Part shown: one piece after another, positions 10,901 through 19,041 of the stretch
Layout of the letters: each line of letters starts with the position of its first letter
Numbering within the stretch: position 1 is the stretch's first letter
From: Leifsonia sp. CL147
GTDB taxonomy: Bacteria > Actinomycetota > Actinomycetes > Actinomycetales > Microbacteriaceae
DNA: 64,000 bases
Assembly (NCBI RefSeq): GCF_900114565.1
Contig: NZ_FOTM01000001.1
Location: 310,678 to 374,677 of the forward strand
Direction of reading: 5' to 3'
Position numbers and translations under genes: made by a program
The notes under the pieces: model-generated
What the model saw: the letters and a program-made list of their open reading frames with translations, nothing else
The model's database searches: none
What the model was told of the DNA's origin: nothing

Positions 10901-12202
10901 GTTCGACGAGATCCGGTGGGCGCCGGGCTTCACGAACTTGCTGACCTGCGCGAGCGCGTAGTAGTCGGGGTTGTAGGTGACCGACTGGGTCTTCGGGTCG
11001 ATGGTCACCACTCCGCGGTTCTCGCCGATGCCGTTCGTGTCCGCGTTCAGCGGACCCATGTCGGGAGTGAGGGCGAGGTTCCACAGCATGGTTCCGTTGC
11101 CGTAGTTGCGGGTGGAGTCGATGATCCAGGTGTCCAGGGCGTCGTGGAAGAACGCCTGGGCGTTCGGCTGGTTGATCCCGCCGGTGGCCTCGGTCAGGTA
11201 GACCTGCTTGCCGGGGTAGTCGTTGTGGGCCTGGGTCTGGTAGATCGGAGCTCCGCTGTAGATGTGGAACCCGGCCCCGATCGCGTACGTGCTCGCGGTC
11301 GGGTCGTTGTAGATGGACTCGGGGTAGGACGGGACGTCCCAGTTGTGGTCCCAGCCGATGATCTGGGTCGCGAGATGGTTCTTCTCGAATGCCGCGCCCA
11401 TCAGGTTGATCAGCGTCGTCTCCTGGGCGGGAGTCATCGCGGATCCGGGCCAGCTCGGCGCATTGAGAGGCTCGTTCTGCGGCGTTACGTAGGTGACGGG
11501 CACACCCGCCTTCGCGTATGCCTGGACGTACTTCACGAAGTAGTCGGCCAGCACGGGGTAGTCCTCGGGAAGGAGGGTGCCGCCGATCATGGACCCGGAG
11601 GTCTTCATCCAGCCCGGCGGGCTCCAGGGCGTCGAGGTGACCTTGAGGTCCGGGTTCAGTGCGCGGGCCTGCTTGAGTTCCGGGATGATGTAGGCCTGGT
11701 CGTGCTGGATCGAGAACTTCGACAGGGTGGGGTCGGTCTCACCGGCCGGCAGGTCATCGTAGGAGTAGTTGCCGGTGGCGGTGAAGTCGGTCGCGCCCAT
11801 CGGGGAGCGGACCATGCTCAACCCGGCGCCGCCAGAGGGACTGAACAGGTTCTGCATCAGGGTGTCTCTGGTGCCGGCCGGCAGCCCGTTGATCAGGTAC
11901 GCCGCCGAATCGGTCAGCGCCGCCCCGTACCCGGTGATCTTCTGGTACTTGATGCTGTCGTCGACCCCGATGGTCAGCGGGTTCCCGGTCTGCCGGGTCT
12001 GGAAGGCGACCGGTGCCTGTTTGGCGAGCCACTGGTTGCCTCCGACGTCGGTCAGCCAGACCTGCACGGGGCTTCCGGTCGATGTGGGTTTGGCTGCGCC
12101 GAGAGCGGCGGCGTGCGCCGGAACCGATTGGGCGAGGGGTGCCGCTACGGCAAGGGCCGCGCTCAGCGTGATCCCGACCAGCAAGCGTCCGTGTTTCCTC
12201 AT
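7976..12202 (-). CDS. Secreted GH30 glycoside hydrolase with five F5/8-type C (CBM32) domains and an IPT/TIG domain
   Basis: 1408 residues with a signal peptide (about 1-32) and a clear RBS (GGAGG) before the ATG. The GH30 catalytic region spans about residues 45-500: the acid/base Glu is E244 in VTPQNEP and the nucleophile is E338 in VYLTEATGG, the retaining clan GH-A arrangement. The rest is accessory: a discoidin/CBM32 domain at about 554-690, an IPT/TIG fold at about 761-846, and four tandem CBM32 repeats of about 137 residues (starting near 851, 991, 1131 and 1273), each ending in WWSIxExNVYT. No anchor is seen, so it is probably secreted and sticks to an insoluble glycan through many weak galactose-type binding modules. 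The GH30 subfamily and substrate (glucan, galactan or xylan) cannot be fixed by eye. It has its own promoter and operator at 12333-12384. Confidence 0.93.
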   Translation of the reverse strand: MRKHGRLLVGITLSAALAVAAPLAQSVPAHAAALGAAKPTSTGSPVQVWLTDVGGNQWLAKQAPVAFQTRQTGNPLTIGVDDSIKYQKITGYGAALTDSAAYLINGLPAGTRDTLMQNLFSPSGGAGLSMVRSPMGATDFTATGNYSYDDLPAGETDPTLSKFSIQHDQAYIIPELKQARALNPDLKVTSTPWSPPGWMKTSGSMIGGTLLPEDYPVLADYFVKYVQAYAKAGVPVTYVTPQNEPLNAPSWPGSAMTPAQETTLINLMGAAFEKNHLATQIIGWDHNWDVPSYPESIYNDPTASTYAIGAGFHIYSGAPIYQTQAHNDYPGKQVYLTEATGGINQPNAQAFFHDALDTWIIDSTRNYGNGTMLWNLALTPDMGPLNADTNGIGENRGVVTIDPKTQSVTYNPDYYALAQVSKFVKPGAHRISSNTFGAGSINDVAFQNPDGSKVVVAYNDSTQTKTFSVADGTESFDYTLNAGAAATFTYTGPKQHGTTPAASVKDPQHTFEFKAPSGVTGRQTVTYDPELLPLQNSAVAGSTLTTYSLPVGASIHSPGKPLDRSGWKVSASSSEAGDPAAAATDGDLSTRWRTANKMASGDWYQVDLGSRTSVSQIVLDNTADNAFDSVFQYQVYVSDDGKNWGTAVADGNGALGKTTITFQPQTARYLRVVSTAPSFFFHWSIGDITVVGGQKQTGALQSPASVGKGLQLQNWTSPDGAKVTVVYNGSEKPQTFSASTDDSYTYTLPAGTSAMFTTRDLSSAPSPTFSGLSPSTGIPGAQYTITGTHFGATQGLGTVYFGGNQADITAWTDTSITAYVPAGLPSGKYTVSVNAASGQTAGSATYTVNGLGTPLSRSGWSAKASDQSPYPTDVLPNLLDGDPSTRYSSGTGQTPGQWLQVDMGQAQTFDTIALDSTASTGDYARGADVFVSSDGETWTKVAAITADGQQIQAVTFAPQTARYIKVVTTGTSGNWWSIGEFNVYTGGTATPVYGTPLSRAGWAATATSYSPWPADALPHVLDGDLTTRYSSGASLTNGMAIQLDMAQVRTFNRVVIDSGTSTSDYAPSADVYVSQDATTWTKVTSITNGQPVEVATFESQTARYLKIVSTGSAGNWWSIAEINVYTDGSAPVDYGAALPKTGWVASASNTSPWPNDALDHILDNDLTTRYSSGASLTNGMWVQVDTGQQQTFDTVVVDSGSSTSDYAPSADVQVSTDGTGWTTVASITSGKAVEVATFAAVTARYIRVVDTGESGSWWSIAELNVYTHDGTAPIGSTPLSRTGWTPTASNTSPWPNDALTHILDGDISTRYSSGASLTDGMWVQVDMGQEQTFDKVVVDSGSSTSDYAPSADVQVSTDGTNWTTVGTIATGQPVESVSFPSHTARYLRIVNTGSSGSWWSIAELNVYV

Positions 12203-12332
12203 GCGAGTCCTCCGGGGGGTGGGGGTGTTGGGGTGTGCTGCGGAGGTCGCTGAGCTGCCGGCGGTGGCCGGAGAAGTGATCGCCGCAGCACTGCGACGAT
12301 TCCGATCCGAGGAGCGGATTTGCCAAACTCGA

Positions 12333-12384
12333 ACTAACCCGAGTTAGTGACTGAACTATAGAGTCCGTCGATCCCTCCCGTCAA
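12333..12384 (-). promoter_or_regulatory. Promoter plus palindromic operator of the GH30 gene
   Basis: On the minus strand TTGACG (12379-12384) and TATAGT (12355-12360) are separated by 18 bp, a good housekeeping-type promoter. Directly downstream of the -10 lies ACTAAC-CCGA-GTTAGT (12333-12348), an inverted repeat placed where a LacI-type repressor would block initiation. A second overlapping inverted repeat, AACTCG...CGAGTT, spans 12326-12345. The lacI-like gene ending at 12392 is the obvious candidate to bind it. Promoter assignment is from sequence; the regulator is inferred. Confidence 0.7.
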
Positions 12385-12391
12385 GCGCTCT

Positions 12392-13435
12392 TCAGCCCCG
12401 GGTCGGGGGAGCAGTGGAGCCGCGGAGGAGGACCGGGCAGTGGACCAGGGTGCGGGCGCTGCCGGCCATGGCGGGCTCGACCAAGCGCTCAGCGGCGAGC
12501 TGACCCATCAGGTCGTAGGGCAGGCGTACGGTGCTGAGGGCGGGTCTGACCTCGGCCGCGAGCTGGAACTGGTCGTCGTATCCCATCACCGAAACGTCCT
12601 CCGGAACCCGGATCCCGGCCTCGAAGAGCGCGAGCAGCGTACCGACGGCCATCCGGTCGTTTCCGCACAGGATGGCCGTCGGCAGCGGGCCTCGGCGCAG
12701 TAGCTCCCGGGTCAGGTCGTATCCGGAATCGGCGTGGTAGTTGCCGGAGAGCACCACTTGATCGTCCGGGTCGAGGGCCGCCTCGCGAAGCGCGCCGCGG
12801 AATCCCCGGAGCCGGGCCTTGGTGGACCATTGGGCCGGCTTGCCGGTGAGGTACGCGAATCGCCGGTGCCCGAGTCCCAGCATGGCGCGGGTCGCCTCCC
12901 GGCCGCCGCGCTCCTCATCGGGAAGGATCGCCGGGGCGCGGTCGTCGGCTGTGTAGCAGTTCAGGAGGACGGTCGGTGCCTGCAGGGCCGCCTCGGGCAC
13001 AGTCACCGCACGCGTGCCGACCGCGGCGAAGATGAACGCGTCGGTGCGCCTGTCGAGAAGATCGGCGATCAAGTGCTCCGCCTGCCGGTTCGAACCTCCG
13101 GTATTCACCAGGAGCAGCAGATTGCCGTGACGGAGGGATGCTTCATGTGCTCCCTTGATCGCCGCCGCCGCGAACTCGCCGAAGTCGACGTCGTGGTTGA
13201 CGAAGCCGATCGTCGCGCTCGTTCCGCGGTGGAAGCCCTGGGCGGCGCGGTTCGGCCGGTAGCCCAATTCGGCGACGGCCTGCATGACCCGTTCCCGGGT
13301 CTCGGCGCTGATGGTCTGCCCCGCCGTCTGATTGAGCACGAACGAGACGGTGGCGGGCGAGACCCCGGCCAGCTGCGCCACATCGATTCGACGTGGGCGA
13401 TTCCCGGGCGGCCGCCCCCATCCGTTATCCGGCAC
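12392..13435 (-). CDS. LacI-family transcriptional regulator
   Basis: 347 residues, standard LacI/GalR length. An N-terminal HTH of the form IDVAQLAGVSPATVSFVLNQ is followed by the hinge region and a periplasmic-binding-like effector domain that ends with the usual GYDDQFQLA and LSTVRLPYDLMG signatures. It lies 46 bp downstream of a second lacI-type gene and immediately upstream of the GH30 promoter, so it is the most likely repressor of the GH30/kinase unit. The effector sugar is unknown. Confidence 0.93.
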   Translation of the reverse strand: MPDNGWGRPPGNRPRRIDVAQLAGVSPATVSFVLNQTAGQTISAETRERVMQAVAELGYRPNRAAQGFHRGTSATIGFVNHDVDFGEFAAAAIKGAHEASLRHGNLLLLVNTGGSNRQAEHLIADLLDRRTDAFIFAAVGTRAVTVPEAALQAPTVLLNCYTADDRAPAILPDEERGGREATRAMLGLGHRRFAYLTGKPAQWSTKARLRGFRGALREAALDPDDQVVLSGNYHADSGYDLTRELLRRGPLPTAILCGNDRMAVGTLLALFEAGIRVPEDVSVMGYDDQFQLAAEVRPALSTVRLPYDLMGQLAAERLVEPAMAGSARTLVHCPVLLRGSTAPPTRG

Positions 13436-13481
13436 GCGGCAACCGTATCAGCCGCTCAGCCGGTGCTCCGGCGGGACGGGT

Positions 13482-14543
13482 TCACCTCGTCTCGCGTCGC
13501 GCGGCCGGGTCGAGCTGGGCGACGGAGTCGCGCAGCCTGATCGGCATCGTGACCAGCTCGACCCCCGGCTCGCGCAGCCCGAGCACCTGCTCCACCCCGA
13601 TGGCGGCCATCTCGTCGTAGGGAAGACGAACCGTGGTGAGCCCGGGGCGGAGGTACCCGGCCAGTTCCTCGTCGTCGAACGAGATCACGGAGATATCGTC
13701 AGGGATGCGCAGGCCCGCCTGCCAGAGCGCCTGGTAGGCGCCGAACGCGACGTTGTCGTTCGCGGCGAGGATGGCCGTGAGCCCGGGATGCTCGCGCAGC
13801 AGCCGGGTCGTGACGTCGTAGCCGACGTACGGGCGCCACTCCGGGACGACCGTTCGGACCGGTTCGATGCCTGCGGCGTCGAACACCTCGTAGAGACCCT
13901 GGAACCGGCGCGCGATCGTGACGCTCCGACGGGGATCGCCGGCGACGTGGGGTACCTCGCCGATGACGCCGATCCGGCGGTGACCCGCGCGCACGAGCAC
14001 GTCCGCCACCATGCGGCCCGCCTCGTACTCGTCGGGCAGCACCGAGGGGAGGCCGTCCGGGGTCGCACCGTTCACCACGACCACCGGAAGCGACGACGGC
14101 ATCCGGATGTCGATCATCCGAGCGTAGGTCAGGCCGAAGACGATGCTGTCGACGTGCCGGTCCAGCATGCTGTCGATGGCGCGCTCGAGCCGTGACGGGT
14201 CGCCCTCGGTCTCGGCGATGAGAAGCGTGTGGTCGTTCGCCTCGGCGGCGCGGATGGCGCCGCCGATCATTCCCGAGGCATACCGTTCGATGGTGACCCG
14301 GTCGGAGATGAAGCCGATGGTGCGAGTGCGCTTGAGGCGCAGGCTCTGCGCCATCGGGTTGGCGACGTATCCGAGCTCAGCGGCCGCGGCGCGTACCCGT
14401 GCCGCCGCGTCGGCGGAGAGCCGCGATCCCGGGCGATCGTTCAGGATCTTGCTCGCGGCGCCTTTCGAGATCCCGGCGCGTTCGGCCACGTCCGCCAGAG
14501 TCGGCCGTCGGCCCTCCAGCGGGGTCGGATCTCCGTTGCGCAT
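13482..14543 (-). CDS. LacI-family transcriptional regulator
   Basis: 353 residues. The HTH (LADVAERAGISKGAASKILN) and the SFDDEELAGYLRPGLTTVRLP-like C-terminal region are typical of the family. It closely resembles the regulator at 19042-20058 over the whole effector domain (shared IERYASGMI/LTRYASAMI and LLIAETEG/VLIAETGH blocks), so the two are paralogues. It sits 84 bp downstream of the GH32-like gene at the end of the importer operon, which suggests autoregulation with that operon. The ATG at 14543 follows GGGGGA with almost no spacer, so initiation may be weak or leaderless. Confidence 0.92.
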   Translation of the reverse strand: MRNGDPTPLEGRRPTLADVAERAGISKGAASKILNDRPGSRLSADAAARVRAAAAELGYVANPMAQSLRLKRTRTIGFISDRVTIERYASGMIGGAIRAAEANDHTLLIAETEGDPSRLERAIDSMLDRHVDSIVFGLTYARMIDIRMPSSLPVVVVNGATPDGLPSVLPDEYEAGRMVADVLVRAGHRRIGVIGEVPHVAGDPRRSVTIARRFQGLYEVFDAAGIEPVRTVVPEWRPYVGYDVTTRLLREHPGLTAILAANDNVAFGAYQALWQAGLRIPDDISVISFDDEELAGYLRPGLTTVRLPYDEMAAIGVEQVLGLREPGVELVTMPIRLRDSVAQLDPAARRETR

Positions 14544-14627
14544 TCCCCCAGTATCCTCAGATTCGAGGAAGACGGCGCTCTCGCGACGGAGCCGGTCGAC
14601 GTATCCGAGCTGTCGGAGGGCAGCCCG

Positions 14628-15614
14628 TCACGACAGCAGGGCGTGTGGCTGGACGCCCTCCGCGATCGGTTCCCCGAGACGGATGCATCCGTCGTGGATG
14701 GCGATCGGTCGAGGATCGCTGACCCCGCTGACGAACTCCCCGTCCATGTTGGTGTTGTGGAAGGCGAGGAACAGGGGTCGCCCGCTGTCGCGTTGCTCGA
14801 CGACCCGGCCGACGTAGAGGTCGCTGCCGGTCACCTGTTGGGCTGTGCTCGGATCCCAGACACCAGCCGCGTCGGCCAGGACCGCCCACACGCCTCCTGT
14901 CGTGCCGGTGCTGCGGCGCTCTTCGGCGAGGTCGGCGGCCAGGCACGAGAAGAAGAGAACGTGTTCGCCGTCGATGTGGGCGGTGTTGAGCACCTCCAGC
15001 TGGCCGAAGCCGCTGCCGGGCTGGCTGAGCGGTGGCTGGAGTTCCCAGTGGTCCAGGTCACGCGACACCGCGGTTGCTATCACGCCGCGATCGTCCGGCC
15101 GGCCGTGGTTCGAGCGCGCCGTGATGAGCATCCGCCAGGCGTCGATGCGCTCGTCCCGGTACACCCACGGGTCCCGGAAGGCCTCGTCGTGCCAGTGACC
15201 ATCGGACAGCCGCTCGTACCAGCGGGTGTCCGCGGTGAGGATCGGGTTGCGGTCGCTCTTGGTCCACTCGTAGAGATCGGGCGAGGTCGCCATGCCGATG
15301 CTCTGCACGTTGCCCGCGTCGGTGAGGACGGTGCCGGTGTAGAACATCCGCCACAATCCGTTCTCGTCTCGGACCACGCTGCCCGTCCAGGTGGCGAGCT
15401 CGTCGAACGCCGGGGCGTCGCTTCGCACGAGAGCGTCCACGACGCGTGTCCAGGTCACCAAGTCGTCGGAGACGGCGTGGCCCACGGACGCCCGGTAGTG
15501 CCGCGTGTCCGGGTCTTTGAGCGCCTTCGAGGCGTACAGGAAGAACAGGTGGTACTGCTCTCCGTCGTCGGCGATCCAGAAGTCCCAGACCCAGCTTTCG
15601 GGGAGTGCGAACAT
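14628..15614 (-). CDS. GH32-like (five-bladed beta-propeller) glycoside hydrolase
   Basis: 328 residues, cytoplasmic (no signal peptide). The layout matches clan GH-J enzymes: an N-terminal Asp in WVWDFWIADDG (D11, nucleophile position), FRDPW with D148 (the transition-state Asp of the RDP motif), and E207 in QLEVLN where GH32 enzymes have the acid/base Glu. Between these are propeller-blade repeats of the DLVTWTRV/DLYEWTKS type. It is shorter than invertases and lacks the C-terminal beta-sandwich. It starts 3 bp after the permease stop with AAAGG 7 nt upstream, so it is the fourth gene of the importer operon and probably cleaves the imported oligosaccharide. A beta-fructoside is likely given the PfkB kinase nearby; GH43 or a related propeller family is the alternative. 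Confidence 0.8.
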   Translation of the reverse strand: MFALPESWVWDFWIADDGEQYHLFFLYASKALKDPDTRHYRASVGHAVSDDLVTWTRVVDALVRSDAPAFDELATWTGSVVRDENGLWRMFYTGTVLTDAGNVQSIGMATSPDLYEWTKSDRNPILTADTRWYERLSDGHWHDEAFRDPWVYRDERIDAWRMLITARSNHGRPDDRGVIATAVSRDLDHWELQPPLSQPGSGFGQLEVLNTAHIDGEHVLFFSCLAADLAEERRSTGTTGGVWAVLADAAGVWDPSTAQQVTGSDLYVGRVVEQRDSGRPLFLAFHNTNMDGEFVSGVSDPRPIAIHDGCIRLGEPIAEGVQPHALLS

Positions 15615-15617
15615 GCG

Positions 15618-16541
15618 TCAGCCTTTCAGCCCTTGTGAGGCGATGGAGTTCACGAACGACCGCTGGAAGGCGATGAACAGCGCCAGGACCGGGATCGTGA
15701 TGATGCTTGCGTAGGCCATGATCTGGCCCCATGAGGTATTCAGCTGCTTGAAGTAGTCGATTCCGACCATCGCCGGGCGCACCGCTTCGCTCTGGGTGAC
15801 CATGAGCGGCCAGAGGTACTGGTTCCAGGCGGGCAGGAAGGTGAGGATGGCCACGGTCGCGATCGCCGGACCGGCCAGCGGCATGATGATCGACCGGTAG
15901 ATGCGGAACCAGCCGGCGCCGTCGACGCGGGCGGCCTCGTCGAGCTCCTTCGGGATGGAGTCGAAGTACTGGTAGAAGAGGAAGATGGAGAACGCGTTGG
16001 CGATGAAGGGCACGATCTGCACGGTGTAGGTGTCCAGCCAGCCCTGCACGAGCTGGGACCCGTCGAAGTACGGGAGCTGATTCACCTCCCACAGCAGCGG
16101 CAACGCCATCACCTCGAAGGGCACGATCAACGTGGCGAGGATGACGCCGAGCGCGATCCTGCCGCCCGGGATCCGCATCCGCGAGAGCGTGAACGCAGCC
16201 AGGGAGTTCACGATGATGCCGAGCACCACGGTGCTCACGGAGATGATGATCGAGTTCAGCAGGAACTGGGCGAACGGCACCCGGTCGAACACCCCGAGGT
16301 AGTTGTCGAAGCTGAGCTTGCCGACCGGGAGGAAGGCCTGGATGCCGCCGAGGTCTCCGAAGATCTGGGTGTCCGGTTTGAAGCTGGAGACGATCATGAA
16401 CACCAGCGGCAGCCCGAACACGAGGGCCAGCAGGATCTTGAGTGCGAGGGTCAGGCCGGCGCGCCAGCCGGCACGGCGACGAGTCCTCTGTGCCGTGTGG
16501 GCGGTCTCGATGTCGGCGATATCGCGGATGGTGGCGGTCAT
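15618..16541 (-). CDS. Carbohydrate ABC importer permease (MalG type)
   Basis: 307 residues. Six hydrophobic segments, and the cytoplasmic EAA loop (KELDEAARVDGAG) that docks on the ATPase. The ATG at 16541 overlaps the upstream permease stop as ATGA and has AAGGAGG at 7 nt; longer upstream readings run into the neighbouring gene. It partners the permease at 16538-17497 and the binding protein at 17567-18859. Confidence 0.93.
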   Translation of the reverse strand: MTATIRDIADIETAHTAQRTRRRAGWRAGLTLALKILLALVFGLPLVFMIVSSFKPDTQIFGDLGGIQAFLPVGKLSFDNYLGVFDRVPFAQFLLNSIIISVSTVVLGIIVNSLAAFTLSRMRIPGGRIALGVILATLIVPFEVMALPLLWEVNQLPYFDGSQLVQGWLDTYTVQIVPFIANAFSIFLFYQYFDSIPKELDEAARVDGAGWFRIYRSIIMPLAGPAIATVAILTFLPAWNQYLWPLMVTQSEAVRPAMVGIDYFKQLNTSWGQIMAYASIITIPVLALFIAFQRSFVNSIASQGLKG

Positions 16542-17497
16542 CGTCGTGCCTCCTTGTCGCGGGTGAGGAAACGCTGGATGAGTGTCACGATCAGCACCAG
16601 GACGAAGAACACCAGCGAGATCGCTGACGCGTATCCGGTCTGCTGCTGCTGGAAGCCACTGCGCACGGCCTGGAACACCAGCGTCGAGGTGGACTTGATC
16701 GGGCCGCCCTGAGTCATGATGTTCACCTGCGAGAACAGTCCGAATGCGGCGATCGTGATGGTGATGAGGATGAAGGTGCGCGTTGCGCGCAGGCCGGGCC
16801 AGGTGACGTTGACGAACTGCTGCCACGGCGTCGCGCCGTCCAATGAGGCGGCTTCGTAGAGCTCAGCGGGGATTGTCTGCAGTCCAGCCAGCCAGATGAT
16901 CATGTGGAAGCCCATCGCCTGCCACGCCGACATCAGGATGATGGCCAGGAGCGCCCAGTGCGGGTCGCCGAGCCAGTCCGGGCCTTGGATGCCCACCCGG
17001 GAGAGCAGCACATTGATCAGACCGTTCTTCTGGTAGAGGAACAGCCACAGCATGGACACCACGACGATCGAGGTGACCACCGGAAGGAAGTACACGGTGC
17101 GGAAGAAGGTCGTCCCGCGCGTTCTGGTGTTGACCAGTAGGGCGAGGACGAGGGCGAGGCCGGACTGCAGAGGCACGATCACCGCGGTGAAGATGATCGT
17201 GTTGCGCAAGGACGCCCAGAAGGTGTCGTCGCTGAAGAGGGCAGTGAAGTTGTCCACGCCGACGAAGTGAGCGGGCTCGGGTGACACCAGCCGGGCGTTC
17301 GTGAATGCCAGACCGAAGGTCAGCCCGATGGGAATCAGCAGGAAGGTGATGATCAGCACTGCTGCAGGAGCGAGCATGACCCACCCCACGATCCCTTCCC
17401 TGCCGTGGCCCCGGGTGTGCCGTGCCTTGGCGCGAGGCGGGTGGTCGGCGTTGCGCTCGGCCTGAAGGCTCGATTCGGCCCTTGTGATGGTTGTCAT
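16538..17497 (-). CDS. Carbohydrate ABC importer permease (MalF type)
   Basis: 319 residues with a charged cytoplasmic N-terminus, about six membrane segments, and the EAA loop AELYEAASLDGATPWQQF. It overlaps the next permease by four bases (ATGA), indicating translational coupling. No ABC ATPase gene lies in the operon; actinobacterial importers of this class usually share a multi-use MsiK-type ATPase. Confidence 0.94.
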   Translation of the reverse strand: MTTITRAESSLQAERNADHPPRAKARHTRGHGREGIVGWVMLAPAAVLIITFLLIPIGLTFGLAFTNARLVSPEPAHFVGVDNFTALFSDDTFWASLRNTIIFTAVIVPLQSGLALVLALLVNTRTRGTTFFRTVYFLPVVTSIVVVSMLWLFLYQKNGLINVLLSRVGIQGPDWLGDPHWALLAIILMSAWQAMGFHMIIWLAGLQTIPAELYEAASLDGATPWQQFVNVTWPGLRATRTFILITITIAAFGLFSQVNIMTQGGPIKSTSTLVFQAVRSGFQQQQTGYASAISLVFFVLVLIVTLIQRFLTRDKEARR

Positions 17498-17566
17498 GGT
17501 GACGTCCTTGTCCGTCCGCCGGGAGGCCGGCCGCCCGCGCAGCGGACGACCGGCCTCCCATCGGGG

Positions 17567-18859
17567 CTACTTGAAGTAGTTGTTCGACTTCTGGTTGGCG
17601 TCGATGTCCTTGACGGCCTGGTCCAGAGTCGCCTTCGGGTCTGCGCCGTTGACGATATCCTGCGCCGCCGTGCCGAAGGCGGTTGCGATGAACGGGTAAC
17701 CCGGGGTGACGGGGCGGACTACCGCCGACTTCTTGGAGATCTCACGGAAGATCTCGTCGTCCCCACCCGGCTGGTAGGCCGGGATCTGTGCGGCGGCGGC
17801 ATCCGTCGCCGGAATGTTGCCGGTGGCCTTGGACACCAAGGCGACGTACTTGTCCGCGGAGGCGAACTTCAGGTACGCCTCGGCGCCGGCCTGGTCGTTG
17901 CAGGTCTTGGACATGCCCCACTGCCAGGAAGCACCGCCGACCTTCGCACCGTGGCCGAGGTCGACCGAGGGCAGGAAGACGGCGTCGTCCTTCAGCGAGG
18001 CCCGGATCCCGTCAGCCACCCAGTTGCCGTCGTAGAGGATGCCGGTCTTGCCGTTGATGAAGTCCGCTGTCGGGTCGGCTGCCGACTTCGCCGCGATGTC
18101 GCCGCTGCTGACCAGGCCGCGCATCCACTTGGCCCAATCGATGGCCGCGGAACCGTTCAGCACGCCGTCGGCGGTCTTGTAACCGTCTCGGTTGATGAGG
18201 TCCCCACCGAAGCTCTGCAGGAACGGCGAGTAGGCGTACGGCCACCATTCACCTGTCTGACCGGTTGAAAGGTCGGCCGGGTACTGGAACTTTCCGGTCG
18301 CCTTCAGCTTGTCCAGCGCGTCCTGGAACTCTGCCTTCGTCCACGGCTGGTCGACCGTGGGGATGCGGATCCCGGCGGCGGTCAGGGTGGACTTGCGCGA
18401 GATCATGGCGAGCGCCGCGTCGTAGAAGCCATACGAGTACGTCTGCCCGTTGTACTTCCCGACGGTTGAGGGAAGGAACGTCGACAGTGTCGCGTCCAGC
18501 CCGGTCAGCGGCGCGAGATAACCCGCCCACGCCCAGTTCGGCACGTTCGGCCCGTCGATGTCCAGGATGCACGGGAGCTTCTTCGAGGCCGCGGCCGCCG
18601 TCACCGACTGGTTGTAGGAGTCCTGCGGGAACGCCTGGACCTTGACCTTGTACTTCGACTGGGACTTGTTGAAGTCCGAGACGATCGTCTCGATCGCACC
18701 CAGTTCGCCCTTGTTTCCGGCGTTGTGGGTCCAGAGCACCAGCTGTCCGCCGCTCGAAGAATTGCTACCGCCGCCTTGAGCGCAGCCGGTGAGTGAGAGG
18801 GCCGCGGTGGCCGCGACGACGGCCGTGGCGACCAGTGCCCGGCGTTTGGTAATCCTCAC
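17567..18859 (-). CDS. Sugar-binding lipoprotein of ABC importer
   Basis: About 430 residues. The N-terminus is a lipoprotein signal with lipobox LTGC (C26), followed by a Gly/Ser linker and an extracellular solute-binding protein fold (family 1). I chose the GTG at 18859: a perfect GGAGGA lies 7 nt upstream, whereas the more upstream ATG at 18874 overlaps that RBS. It is the first gene of an operon continuing into two permeases and the GH32-like enzyme. Two LacI-type palindromes lie in the divergent control region before it, shared with the regulator at 19042. The ligand is probably an oligosaccharide. Confidence 0.94.
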   Translation of the reverse strand: MRITKRRALVATAVVAATAALSLTGCAQGGGSNSSSGGQLVLWTHNAGNKGELGAIETIVSDFNKSQSKYKVKVQAFPQDSYNQSVTAAAASKKLPCILDIDGPNVPNWAWAGYLAPLTGLDATLSTFLPSTVGKYNGQTYSYGFYDAALAMISRKSTLTAAGIRIPTVDQPWTKAEFQDALDKLKATGKFQYPADLSTGQTGEWWPYAYSPFLQSFGGDLINRDGYKTADGVLNGSAAIDWAKWMRGLVSSGDIAAKSAADPTADFINGKTGILYDGNWVADGIRASLKDDAVFLPSVDLGHGAKVGGASWQWGMSKTCNDQAGAEAYLKFASADKYVALVSKATGNIPATDAAAAQIPAYQPGGDDEIFREISKKSAVVRPVTPGYPFIATAFGTAAQDIVNGADPKATLDQAVKDIDANQKSNNYFK

Positions 18860-18916
18860 GATGTGATCCTCCATTGGATATGTGATTGCCGGACTCGACG
18901 GGATGCGGGTCCGTGG

Positions 18917-18950
18917 TAAACGCGTTTAGACGCTCCCTAAACCCGTTTAG
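18917..18950. promoter_or_regulatory. Two LacI-family operators in divergent control region
   Basis: TAAACGCGTTTA (18917-18928) is a perfect 12-bp palindrome with the central CG typical of LacI/GalR operators. CTAAACCCGTTTAG (18937-18950) is a second, near-perfect copy. Their centres are 21 bp apart, two helical turns, so dimers would bind the same face. They lie between the importer operon (minus) and the lacI gene at 19042 (plus), so that regulator probably controls both directions. Confidence 0.75.
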
Positions 18951-19041
18951 CTTGGGAGAAAGTAGCACTAGTATGGAAGCGAGCGCAAGTGGATCGTGAC
19001 TTCGGTCCGCCCGATGCGATCGGGACCACAGAGGGAGGGTA

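Noticed and set aside
8057-12253. Plus-strand frames of 526 and 805 codons
   Set aside because: Antisense to the GH30 gene, whose catalytic motifs and RBS are clear; the plus frames have no domain content.
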